Positions 46,944-58,084 are shown, counted from the stretch's first letter. The stretch is 64,000 nt of DNA from Dromiciops gliroides (GCF_019393635.1 NC_057861.1:724958232-725022231), one strand, 5' to 3'. Numbers and translations: made by a program. The notes: generated by a model from the letters alone, not told the origin.

Positions 46944-47235
46944 CCGGAGTCCTCAAAGGGAGCTACTGTCCTTGGCCAAATTCTCAGTGCCCAGGATCCC
47001 TGTCTGCAGGAATAATGGTGAATTTGATTCAGGCTGTGCGTGACCACTGGGTTCATATCCTGGTAGCAATGGGATTTGTTGTTGATTATCTAGACAAGAG
47101 GAGTGATAAAAAACTAACTGCTTTTCAGAATAAGAGCATGTTATTTAAAAGGGAACTGAAACCTAATGAAGAAGTTACCTGGAAATAAAAGCTTTGGCTA
47201 AATTAAGAAATTTTCATGTTGAATAAATAAAAATT
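46944..47235 (+). pseudogene. NDUFB1: Processed retrocopy of NDUFB1 with an intact reading frame
   Basis: NDUFB1 is a small single-pass accessory subunit of mitochondrial complex I. An uninterrupted 57-codon frame runs from ATG at 47015 to TAA at 47186-47188. It reads [20 protein letters not shown], then a membrane segment, then [15 protein letters not shown] and NEEVTWK. From memory the human protein has 58 residues and is roughly three quarters identical. Here one codon near position 24 is missing and the neighbouring Cys is Asp. No introns are present. A 71-base 5' UTR and a 3' UTR with AATAAATAAA follow mRNA structure. A 9-bp duplication, AAATAAAAT, lies at 46935-46943 and 47236-47244. 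It is antisense to PPP4R2. No promoter was identified, so a silent retrocopy is likeliest, but the frame is undamaged. Confidence 0.88.
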
Positions 47236-47356
47236 AAATAAAATGGAAAATTATTGTGCCATAAGAAATTATGAAGAATTTGGTAACACAGATTTGCAAG
47301 AATTGATAACAGTGAGATGAGTAAATTAGTAAAACATTAAACAAAATTATAATATA

Positions 47357-47496
47357 GGGGCAGCTAGGTGGCACAGTAGATAAAGCACTGCCCTGGGTTC
47401 AGGAGGACTTAAGTTCAAATCTAACCTCAGACACTTGACACTTACTAGCTGTGTGATCCTGGACAACTCACTTAACCCTCATTGCCCCACCAAAAA

Positions 47497-47504
<8 letters not shown>
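47357..47504 (+). mobile_element. WSINE1-type SINE with (AT)n tail
   Basis: Diverged copy (GGGTTCAGGAGGACTTAAGT). Its A tail passes straight into an AT microsatellite. Confidence 0.93.

Positions 47505-47541
<37 letters not shown>
47505..47541 (+). repeat. (AT)n microsatellite
   Basis: About 18 AT units grown from the end of a SINE tail. Confidence 0.95.
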
Positions 47542-47544
<3 letters not shown>

Positions 47545-47708
47545 GGAAAGAACAAAAAAAAGAAAACTGAACCACCAAGCATAATTATAATGGCCAAACT
47601 CAGCTCCAGAGAAGACATGAGAAAATGAGCTTCCCTTCCTTCTACTTAAGAGAGGGGCATAGAGAATGGCTGGACTGAGAGAGTCAATTGATGAGCTGCC
47701 TTTTTTCC

Positions 47709-47861
47709 TTTTTTTTTTTTTTTTAGTGAGGCAATTGGGATTAAGTGACTTGCCCAGGGTCACACAGCTAGTAAGTGTTAAGTGTCTGAGGCCGGATTTG
47801 AACTCAGGTACTCCTGACTCCAGGGCCGGTGTTTTATCCACTACACCACCTAGCCGCCCCC
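47709..47861 (-). mobile_element. WSINE1-type SINE (antisense)
   Basis: Long poly(T) start and the GCCGCCCCC end. Flanks TTTTCCT / TTCTTCCT are similar but not a clear duplication. Confidence 0.93.
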
Positions 47862-48089
47862 TTTCTTCCTCTTTTTTTAGAAAAAATTATGTTACAGCTG
47901 GGCCCTTACTACAGTGAGGTGCTCCTTCTACACCTCCCTCATCTATCACAACCACAGTAGTGATTTCCACACCTTTTCAGCCCTGTCTGTGGCACCCCCT
48001 AAAAATTTAAGCCATTAGACCTTCCTCTTTTCTACTTTCTCATCCCATATTCCTCAGAAATTTTGCTCGCTGATCTCCTTCACACCCAT

Positions 48090-49165
48090 TCCACTTGAAG
48101 AGGTGGCCCTTCTCCTTACCAAGACAAGCATCCCTTGATTCCCTCCTGTCTTCTCCAGCAGAATGTCTCTTGCCATCACTTCCACTTCTTTCTCCAATCT
48201 GCAATCTCTCCCTACCTACCAACAGGTTCACATCTTCTCCAACCTTAAAAAGCCCTCAGTTGCTCCTACTGTCCTATATCTTCTCTCCCTCCTCATTAAA
48301 CTGAACTACCCAATCGAAAGGTCTTTCCTTAGTCTTCATCCTTTTTGACCATCTCGGCAGCCTTTGGCACTGTCAATCACTCTTCTCTTGGTTCTCTACC
48401 TGACAGTTCGATTTTAGTCTCCCTTGCTTGATCTTTTGATCTAGGACAAAGCTTCTAAAACTGTGGGTTGCAACCCCGTATAGGGTCCCATATCTGAATG
48501 TGAGGTCACAAAAAGTTTGGCAACAGTAAAAGGTGATGTATGCCTATTTACATACCTACATACTTACATGTAAAAATTTCTTGGGTGAAAAGAGGTCTCA
48601 AGTGAAAAAGGTCTAAGGAGCCCTGATCTAGGTCATACCTACTAAAGAGTATCAGAATCCAAAGCTCTGTCCTGGGCTATCATAATTATATTTTTTTGTG
48701 ATTTCAACTCCCATGGGTTTCATGATCTCTATGCAAATGATCCCAGATCCACATAGCCAGCCCCAATCTCAGAGCTCCAGCCCCCATCATCCACTATATT
48801 TTAGACATCCAGAACTGGATGTCGTATAAGCCTCAGACTCAACATATCCCAACCAATTCATCCTCTTTTCCCCAAAACCAGCCCTTCTTCCCGACTTTCC
48901 TACTATTGTCAAGGGTACAACCACCCTCCCAGTCACCCAGTGTCCCAAATAGGCGTGTGACACTGGAGTCCTCACTCAAACTCACCCTCCAACCCACCCC
49001 TTTGTCTTCACTGACTTAAGCAGGACTACGGTATAGGCCCTCATCATCTCACATCCTGACTACTCCATTAGCCTTCTGCCTGGTCTCTCTGTCGGATTCT
49101 ATCCTTCCAATTCATTTTCCACTCTTCAGGCAAAGTGATTTTCATAAAACATTGTTCTGCTTGTG
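48090..49165 (+). mobile_element. L2/CR1-type reverse-transcriptase relic
   Basis: Decayed RT: CAGCCTTTGGCACTGTCAAT ('AAFDTVDHS'), CTCTGTCCTGGGCTATC ('GSVLGP'), GACATCCAGAACTGGATGTC, and later CATCTCACATCCTGACTACT ('SRLDYCNS') with GCCTGGTCTCTCTG. Domain order is right. A hAT MITE interrupts it at 48447-48625. Confidence 0.75.
48447..48625 (+). mobile_element. hAT MITE with 8-bp target duplication
   Basis: Ends are CAAAGCTTCTAAAACTGTGG and GGTCTAAGGAGCCCTG, inverted termini of the CAG(G/T)GCTTCT type. Duplication ATCTAGGA / ATCTAGGT at 48439-48446 and 48626-48633. Removing it rejoins the L2 RT text. Confidence 0.8.
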
Positions 49166-49554
49166 TTGTTTAAAAATCTAAATGTGTGGTGGCCTTAAAT
49201 TAGAAGCTTTAGCACTAGTCTTTGGGCATTAAGCATTTATTAAAGCACACCAGGTATTAGAAAAAAAGAACATGTGGAGTTAAGAAAAGGCCTATTCTAG
49301 CCTAGAGTTCCAGCCTGGTCTGGTTCTGCCTCAAGTCCTCCACCACGAGCCTGCTTCACTTGTATTTTCACCAATAACTCACAACAGACATAGCTGATAG
49401 GTACTTTATCTAGTCCAATTCCCTCATTTTATGGTACTGAGACCCACAGACTATATTCTGCCCAAGATCAAAGAGCTACTAAATAGCAAAGCCAGACTAG
49501 TTTCATTGCTCCCATGCCACTATACTATGCTGCCTGTCAAAATAAGAAATCATT

Positions 49555-49707
49555 GGGGCAGCTCGGTGGCACAGTGGATAGAGCATCAGCCTTGGATTCA
49601 GGAGGACCTGAGTTCAAATCTAGCCTCAGACACTTAACACTTCCTAGCTGTGTGACCCTAGGCAAGTCACTTAACTCCAGTTGCCTCACAAAAAAAAAAA
49701 AAAAAAA
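49555..49707 (+). mobile_element. WSINE1-type SINE
   Basis: Head GGGCAGCTCGGTGG. Duplication AAGAAATCATT / AAGGAAATCATT around 49544-49554 and 49708-49719. Confidence 0.94.
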
Positions 49708-49759
49708 AAGGAAATCATTATAACAAATAATACTAAGTATTGTACAAAATTAGTTCAAT

Positions 49760-49880
49760 TTAGCAAAAATTAAGCACCTTCAACATATAAAGCACTAAGG
49801 ATACAAAGCTAAAAAAAGACAGTCCCAACCCATAAGACTTTCTAATCTACTAAGAGGGATACAACATGTACAGACATAAT
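49760..49880 (+). mobile_element. Fragment of the ancient mammalian repeat
   Basis: AAGCACTAAGGATACAAAGC and AGACAGTCCCAACCCATAAG match the 5' start of the long repeat. Confidence 0.45.
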
Positions 49881-49964
49881 TTAAGATAAAGGAGCAATCC
49901 AGACAAATCAAAGTAAAAACCTTTATTAATAATCACTTTAAAACTGAAAAAGCAATCTCCATTT

Positions 49965-50125
49965 TTAAATAATAGCTAACAACATTTATAGGGCACTTAT
50001 GTGCCAGGAACTACGTGAAATGCTTTACAATTATTCTTTCATTTGATCCTCACAACATCCCTGGGAGGTGGGTACTATTACTATCCCCATTTTACAAATG
50101 AAAAAACTGAGGCAAATAAAGGTCA
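49965..50125 (-). mobile_element. MIR (antisense)
   Basis: GCACTTATGTGCCAGGAACT, GATCCTCACAACATCCCTGG and CCCCATTTTACAAATGAAAA. Confidence 0.8.
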
Positions 50126-50884
50126 AATGAGTAGTTGCTATTTGGCATTTTTTTTAAAAGGCCGACAAAGTTTAATTGCTTAACAACTGTAAAAATTAAT
50201 CCTGGTTTTTTCATGAAAAGATACTAGGTGAAATGACATCACGAGATTAATTTCACAGAAAAGTGAAGTTTACTGTCCACCATCTGACTTATACCTTGGG
50301 GAATGCACCATATGATGTCACAAGGTTTAATAACCCAGTGGTGAGGTTGGTTTGTTTAAAATGTACTTTAATGGAATTGTTTCAAAATAATGCTAGTGGC
50401 ATATGTTACAGAAGGCAGATGTACACCATGTAATGATTATACAGTGCTAAAATCAATAGTGAATATAGAAATAACAGTATGCATCACTGGCACCTTTAAA
50501 ACTGATTTGATTTGTTGGCTCATTTGAGGATTCAGTAGGAGCACCAAGTAGAGCCATTTTTAACTTGTCAACTAAAAAAGAGAACAGAGATCTTTACCTG
50601 CTTACACTCCTTTCTAACTGTGGGACAGTGGCTTTGAAAGTAATAAATACACTGAAACTAATATGTAATTAGTGGTAACAAGAAGTCCACCAATATCAAG
50701 ACGATCCATCAAAAACAGAAAAGAGATTAATATTGAGGGTTGGTCTCCTTCCCTTATGTTCTGAGGGTTTCTCCAATGACAGAAATGAAACAATGATGTA
50801 CATACAAATAAGTCTCTGGGACTTTTCCACTGTTTCTGAAAAGTATGGAAAAAGGAGGAAAGGAGAGAAGGGAATAAGCATTTA

Positions 50885-51215
50885 CATGATGACTACTTTG
50901 TGACAGGCATTGTTTAAATGATTTACAAATATAATCTCATTTAATCCTCACAACAACCCTATGAGGAAATAATATGCTATTATTTCCATTTTACAGCTGA
51001 GGAAACTGAGATAAACAGAGGTCAAGAAACTTGGTCAAGGCCACACAGCTAGTACATATCTTTTTTTTTTTTTAATGTATAAGGTATTTTATTTTTTCCG
51101 TTACATGTAAAGATAGTTCTCAACTTTTGTTTATACAAGCTTTACAAGCTAGTACATATCTAAAGCTTCATTTGAACTCGGGTCTTTTTGAACCACACAT
51201 AGCTGCCTCTAGAGA
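50885..51215 (-). mobile_element. MIR (antisense), split by an L1 tail insertion
   Basis: AATCCTCACAACAACCCTAT, CCATTTTACAGCTGAGGAAA and GCCACACAGCTAGTACATAT, resuming after 51146 with TTCATTTGAACTCGGGTC. Confidence 0.82.
51062..51146 (-). mobile_element. Short L1 3' tail insertion
   Basis: Poly(T), then AAGGTATTTTATTTTTTCCG and TTACATGTAAAGATAGTTCT: the last ~70 bases of a marsupial L1. A perfect 15-bp duplication AGCTAGTACATATCT lies at 51047-51061 and 51147-51161. Confidence 0.9.
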
Positions 51216-51432
51216 AGAGAGTTCTTTTAACCATCAAAAACTCAATTTTCAAAATGCTCTATTTCATTTTTAGAAAAATAAGATCTCTAGAGAAAGTAGA
51301 AACAGAGAAAGAAAACTACAGACCAATTTCCCTATTGAATATTGATACAAAAATGTTAAAGAAATTACTAGCAAAGAAATTACAGCAATATATCATAAAG
51401 AGGTTGAATTTATATAAAAAATGCATGGGTGA

Positions 51433-51581
51433 GGGGCAGCTAGGTGGCATGGTGGATAGAGCACCAGTCCTGGAGTCAGGAGTACCTGAGTTCAAATCCA
51501 GCCTCAGACACTTAAAGCTTACTAGCTGTGTGACCCTGGGCAAGTCACTTAACCCCAACTGCTGCACTAAAAATAATAAAT
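51433..51581 (+). mobile_element. WSINE1-type SINE
   Basis: Duplication AAAAATGCATGGGTGA / AAAAATGCACGGGTGA at 51417-51432 and 51582-51597. The tail is AAT-rich. Confidence 0.95.
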
Positions 51582-52550
51582 AAAAATGCACGGGTGATTC
51601 AATATTGGGAAAACTATAAGAATTACTGACCACGTTAAAAACACTATATGAAACAAAAAACCCAAAAAACACTCTATGTACAACTATATCAACAGATACA
51701 AAAAAAGCTCCTGACAAAATACAATGCCCATTTTCTACTAAAAACACTAAAAATCATAGGAATAAATGGAGTTTTCTCTTAAAATTATAAGTTATATCTT
51801 TCTTAAATCAAGGGCAAATATTACATGCAATGGAGATTTTCCAATAAGATCAGGAGTGAAGCAAGAATGTCCAGTATCACCATGTTTTCAATTTGTACTT
51901 GAAATGCTGGCTATAGCAATAAGACAAGAAAAAGAAATTGAAGAAATCATAGAAAACAAGGAAACAAAACTATCACAGTTGCCAGAAATATGATCATATT
52001 CCTTGAGAATCAACTTAAAAGTAATTCAAACAATTACAAACTATAGAAAAGTTGTAGGATATAAAATCATAATTCACATTAATCATCAGCATTTCTATAT
52101 ATTGCCAACAAAACCCAGCAGGAAGAGATAGAGAAATTCCATTTAAATAACTGCAGAGAGTATAAAATACTTAGGACTCCACCTGCCAAAACACACACAG
52201 GAACTATATGAACACAATTACAAAATGTTTCACAAAAATAAAGACAGATCTAAACAACTGGAGAAATTTTAATTGCTCATGGGTATGCTGAGCCAATATA
52301 ATAAAAATGACAATTCTACCTAAATTACTTACTCAGTGCCATGCCAATCAAACTATCAAGGAGTTATTTTATAGAACTAGAAAAAAAACAATAACAAAAT
52401 TCAACCGGAAGAAGAAAAGGTCAAGAACATCAAGGAAATCAATTTTTTAAAAAGCCAAGGAAGGTGGTGCAGCAGTGCCAGATTTCAAGCTATGCTACAA
52501 AGTGGTAATCATCAAACCAATCTGGCACTGGATAAGAAATAAAGTGGTTA

Positions 52551-52651
52551 TGGGGCAGCTAGGTGGCGCAGTGACACTTACTAGTTGTGTGACCCTGGGC
52601 AAGTCACTTAACCCCAACTGCCTCACCAAAAAAAAAAAATAATAATAAAAA
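52551..52651 (+). mobile_element. WSINE1-type SINE with ~75-base internal deletion
   Basis: GGCGCAGTG runs directly into ACACTTACTAG, so both the anticodon-like region and the B box are missing. Duplication AAGAAATAAAGTGGTT at 52534-52549 and 52652-52667. Confidence 0.92.
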
Positions 52652-53653
52652 AAGAAATAAAGTGGTTGATTAGTACAATAGATTAGGTGCACAATATACA
52701 AAAATAAATTACCCTAGTAAGTCGGTACTTGGATAAACCCCAAAATTCAAACATTTAGAGCAAGAACTCACCATTTGACAAAAATCTCTGGGAAAACTAG
52801 AAATCAATTCAACAGACACTAGGCATAGGTCATCATCTCACAACGGATACCAAGACACGGTCAAAATGGGTACTTCATCTGGACATAACGGGTGATATCA
52901 AAGGTAAATTAGGGAAGCATGGAAAAAAATTACCTGTCAGATTTAGGGAGTTTATGACCAAACAAGATAAAGGATCACGATAGGTAAAATGAGTAATCTT
53001 GACTTCATTAAATTAAAAAGGTTTGCATGAACAAAATCAACACAGCCAAAATTAAAAGGAAAGCTAATTGTTCTCTTGCAAAGATCTGTTCTCCAATATA
53101 CAGAGAACTACACCAAATTTATAAAAATACGAGGCATTCCCAATTAATATATGGTCAAAGAATATGAACAGGTAATTTTCAGAAGAAATCAAAGTTATTA
53201 ATAATCAAATGAAAAAATACTGTAAATCACTAATCACTGGAGAAATGCAAATTAAAACAATTCTAACATACCACCTCACACCAATCAAACTACCTAAGGT
53301 GAAAGTAAAGAAAAATGACAAATTCTGGAGATGTGGGGAAAATAGTACATTAATGAATTGCTGGTGGGGTTATGAACTGGTCCAACCATTCTGGAAAATG
53401 ATGTGGAACTATGTGCAAAAGTCTACAAAACTGAATACCCTTTGACCCAGCAATACCACCACTAGGGTCTATAGACTAAAGAGATCAAAGAAAAAGAAAA
53501 AGGATCTATACATACAAAAATATTTCTATTATCTCTTTTTGTGGTGGCAAAAGATTGAATCCTCATCAACTAGGGAATGGTTAAAGAACTCATGGAATAT
53601 GATTGTGATGGAATACCATTATGCTATAAGAAATGATTAAGAGGAAGGTTTCC

Positions 53654-53802
53654 GGGCAGCTAGGTGGCGCAGTGGATAGAGCACCAGCCCTGGATTCAGG
53701 AGGGCCTGAGTTCAAATCCAACCTCAGACACTTAACACTTACTAGCTGTGTGACCCTGGGGAAGTCACTTGACCCCAATTGCCTCACCAAAAACAAACAA
53801 AA
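53654..53802 (+). mobile_element. WSINE1-type SINE
   Basis: Head shortened to CGGGCAGCTAGG. Short duplication AAGGTTTC at 53645-53652 and 53803-53810. The tail contains AAACAAAC. Confidence 0.93.
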
Positions 53803-54896
53803 AAAGGTTTCAATAAGACCTATATGAACTAACCCAAAGTGAAGTCAAGCCAGAACAATGTACACAGTAAGAACAATATTGTTACAATTATCAGCAAGGA
53901 AAGGCTTATTAACAACTTTTATCAATGCAATGATCCATGACAACTCCAAAAGACACCTTCAGATAGAGAACTGATGAAATGAGTGCAAAATGATGCATGT
54001 TTTTTCCTCTTTATTTTTATGCTTCTTTTTTTTCCCACATGGCTAACAATGAAATGTTTTGCATGACTTCATATGTATGGTGGGTATCATTTCTTTTCTT
54101 TTCAATAGTTAGGGAAGATGATAGAGGAAAAGAATTTGGAACTAAAAATAACTTTTTTTTTTTTCCTTAAAAAGACTTCCAATTTTTCCAAACATGTCAG
54201 AGTCTGGAAAATTACACACAATGATGCAAGATTTTAAGATATATTACCAAGTTTAATATTGTGCTTATTTCACAGATCACTGAAAAAAGCCCATTTGTAA
54301 AGCATAATGGGGCTTATGGGGGAGGGGGAGATAAAAAGCAAAAAGGATGTCATTTTATTCGATTCATAAAAATAATGTCCCTTTCTGCCCACCACACAAA
54401 GGAATTATATGAATACAACTAACAAAACATTCTAGAAACACGGAACTAACTAATTAGAGATAGTAACTGCCCATGGTTGGGCCAGACCAAAACAATAACA
54501 GTACAGAAATGAATTTGTATATTTAGTACCATAACAGGATACAAAATTATTATTTTATAAAATTAGAAAAAAACAATCTAGAGGTTAAAAAAATGTTAAG
54601 CAAAAATGAATAAGCCTACAGTGTCACTGCATCACAAAGTACATGACAGGGAATAAGCTATAAGAAGATTGTAAAGATCAGAAGCAGCAGGTTATGAGGT
54701 TGGAGAGCTTGAATTCCAATTCAGAGGAGGAGGCTGGAAGACAAGGCAGCTTAGTGTGGGCATGGCCAAGGACAAATCAATAACAAACCCTTTATTTAAA
54801 AACAAAAACAAAAGAATAAGCACAACATTACTAGATTCAAAGTATGCAACTTGGAAACCATACTGTTTGCCATTTTGTTTTTTAAAAAATCATCTT

Positions 54897-54993
54897 GGGA
54901 CAGCTAGGTGACGCAGTGGATAAATCACTGGCCCTGGATTCAGGAGGACCTGAGTTCAAATCCAGCCTCAGACACGTGACACTAGCTGTGTGA
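54897..54993 (+). mobile_element. WSINE1-type SINE, 3'-truncated
   Basis: Stops at CACTAGCTGTGTGAA with no tail. It has the TTAC deletion. Confidence 0.88.
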
Positions 54994-55213
54994 AGTATTT
55001 GTTACTGATTAACAAACAGAATAGCTGATCAATGGAACAAAACTACAAAGCAAAAGAAACTATAGTAACAGTGTTCAATTAAATCTAAGGATTCCCAACC
55101 ATTAGGACAAGCAATCCCTATACAATAAATATTGCTAGTAAAACTAACAGAAAATTAAGTTTAGACTAATATCTCATACTATATACCATAGTAATTTCTA
55201 AATGAATACAAGA

Positions 55214-55346
55214 TTATGGTGTAGTAGATAAAGCACTGGCCCTGGATTCAGGAGGATCTGAGTTCAAATCTGATCTCAGATACTTTTGACACTAGCTGTG
55301 TGACCCTAGGCAAGCCACTTAACCCTCATTGCCCCCCCCCCCAAAA
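55214..55346 (+). mobile_element. WSINE1-type SINE, head lost
   Basis: Lacks GGGGCAGCTAGG. C-run at the end. Duplication GAATACAAGA at 55204-55213 and 55347-55356, so it was truncated on insertion. Confidence 0.9.
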
Positions 55347-55832
55347 GAATACAAGACTGAAGTATAAAAGGACATTTAATAAACAAATTAAGGACTGAAA
55401 AAGAGATACCTTTCAAAAACTCTTACATATATGGAAAGCTGGAGTTCTTAAACAAGGGACAGAAGGTAAACATAAAAGATTAAATGGGTAATTCTGATGA
55501 CATAAATTGAAAAGCTTTTGCACAAACAAAATCAAGTTGGGAAATACAAGGGAAATGGTGGATCATATTTCTTGAATAAAGATCTGATATCCAAAATACA
55601 TAAGGAATAGTGACCAATTTAAAAGAATGAAAGACATTCCCTAATAGACAAAGCATACTGTTTTCAAAAGAATGCAACTTTTTTTAAAAATAAGGAAAGC
55701 AAAGGAGAATTCTCATACAACAATAATTGAATACGTACTTCCAAGTCACTGATAAGAGACAAGTAAATCTGAGCAACTGAGAAGTTCCACCTTAAACCCA
55801 CCAAACTGACAAGGAAGATTAGGGGAGGAGGG

Positions 55833-55968
55833 ACAGGGCAATGAGGGTTAAGCGACTTGCCCAGGGTCACACATCTAGTAAAGTGTCAAGTGTCTGAGGT
55901 CATATTTGAACTCAGGTCCTCCTGAATGCAGGGCTAGTGCTTTATCCACTGTGCCACCTTGCTGCCCC
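55833..55968 (-). mobile_element. WSINE1-type SINE (antisense)
   Basis: Diverged: ACACATCTAGTAAAGTG and GAATGCAGGGC. Confidence 0.92.
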
Positions 55969-56341
55969 AAGACAATTTTTAAAAAAGCAAAATGGCAAAT
56001 GGTAAAGGAGCTGTATTAGGACAAGCACATTAAGGTGACTTCTCAAACTGCATTCATTTTGGATTTGATTTCAGCATGCCCCTCCCCCTCCTAATAAACT
56101 CACCATTGTGAAATATCATCTAGCAAGATCCAAACAGCCTAATGCATTCACTTCATCAGCACCTGGGTCCCTCTGATTGCGAAGTAGAGCCATGAACTCC
56201 TAAACGTCTATTTAAGGAGAGGAGACTGAAGACATCTCCTCATATAAAATCTAGCTGCACTCATTTTGGACTTGACTTGACCATGCCAAGCCAGAGTTGT
56301 GCATTGTCTTCCCCTGTTAGACAGAGTAAGCTCCTTGAGGG

Positions 56342-56696
56342 TGTAACGATTGGAATAACGCCACCTGCTGGATACTAACTGTAGAAGAGTTCTGCCCATG
56401 AAGCGAAGGTCTTTGAGGGCAAGACCAGGAGTCTTTGGTATCAGGAAGTGACGCGGACTAGTAGGAGGAGGAAGGAGGAGACGGAGGGGCTCTTCCTTTT
56501 GGACTCTGGCTGAGAGCGGAGCTAGAAATGTGCTCTCCCTTTAATAGATAGGAATCTAGGCCTTTCTTTTTCTTTACCAGATTCTTATTCTCCTTAATAA
56601 ATGCTTAAAAGCCTAACTCTTGCTAAAGCTTATAATTTATTGGCGACCACTCATTAAATAGTTTAGACAGTTTAGCTAGAATTTTAGCCCTTAACA
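56342..56696 (+). mobile_element. Solo LTR (355 bp), same family as the LTR at 39917
   Basis: TGTAACG...CTTAACA, flanked by AGGG on both sides (56338-56341 and 56697-56700). No internal sequence is attached, so the provirus was lost by LTR-LTR recombination. Confidence 0.92.
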
Positions 56697-56731
56697 AGGG
56701 CATGGACTATCTTTTTAAAATTTGTATCCCC

Positions 56732-56879
56732 GGGACAGCTAGGTGGCGCAGTAGATGGACCACTGGCCCTGGAGTCAGGAGGACCTGAGTTCAAATCCAG
56801 CCTCAGACACTTAACACTTACTAGCTGTATGACCCTGGGAAAGTCACTTAACCCCAAATGCCTCACCAAAAAAAAAAAA
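56732..56879 (+). mobile_element. WSINE1-type SINE
   Basis: In the L2 tail. Duplication AAAATTTGTATCCCC, first copy at 56717-56731 and second from ~56880. Confidence 0.95.
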
Positions 56880-56939
56880 AAAATTTGTATCCCCAGACTT
56901 AGCACAGTGCCTGACACATAGTAGTGCTTAATAAACTAT

Positions 56940-57525
56940 GTATACCTTCTAACCCAATGATACTATGACTATATGTTCCAAAGAGGTAAAGATCCACGCA
57001 AATAAAAATTCCTAAAGGAACAGTTTTTGTTGTAGCAAAGAATTGAAAGCAAAATATCAACTAGGGAAGGGGTTGGACAAATTATGCATATGAATTATTA
57101 AGGTATTATTGCCCTGTATGACGTTACAAAAAGAACAAATTCAGAGAACCCCAAGACTTGTATGAGCTGATGCATAATGAAGAAAGCAGAACCAGCAGAA
57201 AAATTACAATAATGGGAAAACAATCCTTAGATCTGATCAACGCAATGGTCAATAATGACTTCAGAAGACTGATGATGAACCATGCTCCCCCCTCCATACC
57301 TCCTGACACAGATGTGATGTGATGGACTAAAGATGCAGAAATGCTATAAATTTTGAGACTGTATGTGAATGTGTTCATTTGTTATATTTACTTCTTAAAG
57401 ATGGGGTCCTATGAGGAGCGAGGGGTAAGCTGTGAAAGAGGAGAAATCTATATGTTGTGATAGTAATTTTTCCCTACAAGGAAAAAAAGTGTCAATAAAA
57501 CACTAAAAAATGTAGACAAGAGAAG
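56940..57525 (+). mobile_element. L1 3' end, old
   Basis: ACCCAATGATACTATGAC, CAACTAGGGAAGGGGTTGGA, then CAAGACTTGTATGAGCTGAT and GATCTGATCAACGCAATGG: the L1 3' UTR order. Confidence 0.7.
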
Positions 57526-57664
57526 GAAACCCATAAAAGGACAAAGATAAGTAGGGCAATTTTGTTACTATCATGTTCAATTTAATATAGCATTTTTTTA
57601 AATGATGCTTTTTCTTGAACTACCATTTCACATTATGGCTGAATCCTGTTGGGAACTTACAAAA

Positions 57665-57865
57665 GCTCAATGTGCCAAGCACTGTGCTAATAATAAGCAC
57701 TTTATAATTATCTTATTTCATCCTCTCAACACCCCTCATAGGTAGATGCTATTATTATCCCCATTTTACAGATGAAGAAACTAAGGCAAATAGCAGTTAA
57801 GTGACTTGCCCAAGGTTCCCAAAGCTAGTAAATGAAGCCCTATTTGAATTCAAGTCTTTGCTCCA
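57665..57865 (-). mobile_element. MIR (antisense)
   Basis: CCAAGCACTGTGCTAATAAT, CCCCATTTTACAGATGAAGA and AAGTGACTTGCCCAAGG. Confidence 0.82.
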
Positions 57866-57885
57866 GTAATCAAAGTTATATTAGT

Positions 57886-58029
57886 GAGGGCAGCTAGATG
57901 GAGCAGTGGATAAGCACCGGCCCTGGATTCAGGAGCACCTGAGTTCAAATCCGGCCTCAGACACTTACTAGCTGTGTGACCCTGGGCAAGTCACTTAACC
58001 CCAACTGCCTCACCAAAAAAAAAAAAAAA
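57886..58029 (+). mobile_element. WSINE1-type SINE
   Basis: CAGTGGATAAGC head and a 9-base CORE deletion (CAGACACTTACTAG). Duplication AAAGTTATATTAGT / AAGGTTATATTAGT. Confidence 0.95.
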
Positions 58030-58084
58030 AAAGGTTATATTAGTCAAATTATTGTATCAAACATATAGGGACAGGGACTAAACC

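Larger units (their letters stand above)
46471..47345 (+). mobile_element. Old L1 3' region, twice interrupted
   Basis: GGAACAATTATTCTGAAATG, CTAGGTATCTATGCCTAAGA and GGTTGGGGAATGGCTAAACA, then, after the NDUFB1 insertion, ATTATTGTGCCATAAGAAAT. The L1 resumes exactly where the retrocopy ends, so the L1 is older. Confidence 0.7.
51240..54165 (+). mobile_element. 5'-truncated L1 (ORF2 RT to 3' UTR)
   Basis: ORF2 text in several frames: ENYRPISLLNIDTKMLKKLL at ~51315-51380, then SGVKQECPVSP, IKYLGLHLPK and YHLTPIKLPKVKVKK, then WWGYELVQPFWK, and a 3' UTR. Stops and indels kill the frame. Three SINEs have landed in it, so it is not recent. Confidence 0.88.
54385..55760 (+). mobile_element. Older L1 fragments
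   Basis: GAATTATATGAATACAACTA and ACTGCCCATGGTTGGGCCAG, later AATGGAACAAAACTACAAAG and GGGTAATTCTGATGACATAA. More decayed than its neighbour, and interrupted by two SINEs. Confidence 0.6.
56300..56935 (+). mobile_element. L2/MIR-type 3' tail, split by an LTR and a SINE
   Basis: TAAGCTCCTTGAGGG, then (after the LTR) CATGGACTATC and AATTTGTATCCCC, then (after the SINE) AGACTTAGCACAGTGCCTGA and CACATAGTAGTGCTTAATAA. Confidence 0.8.
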
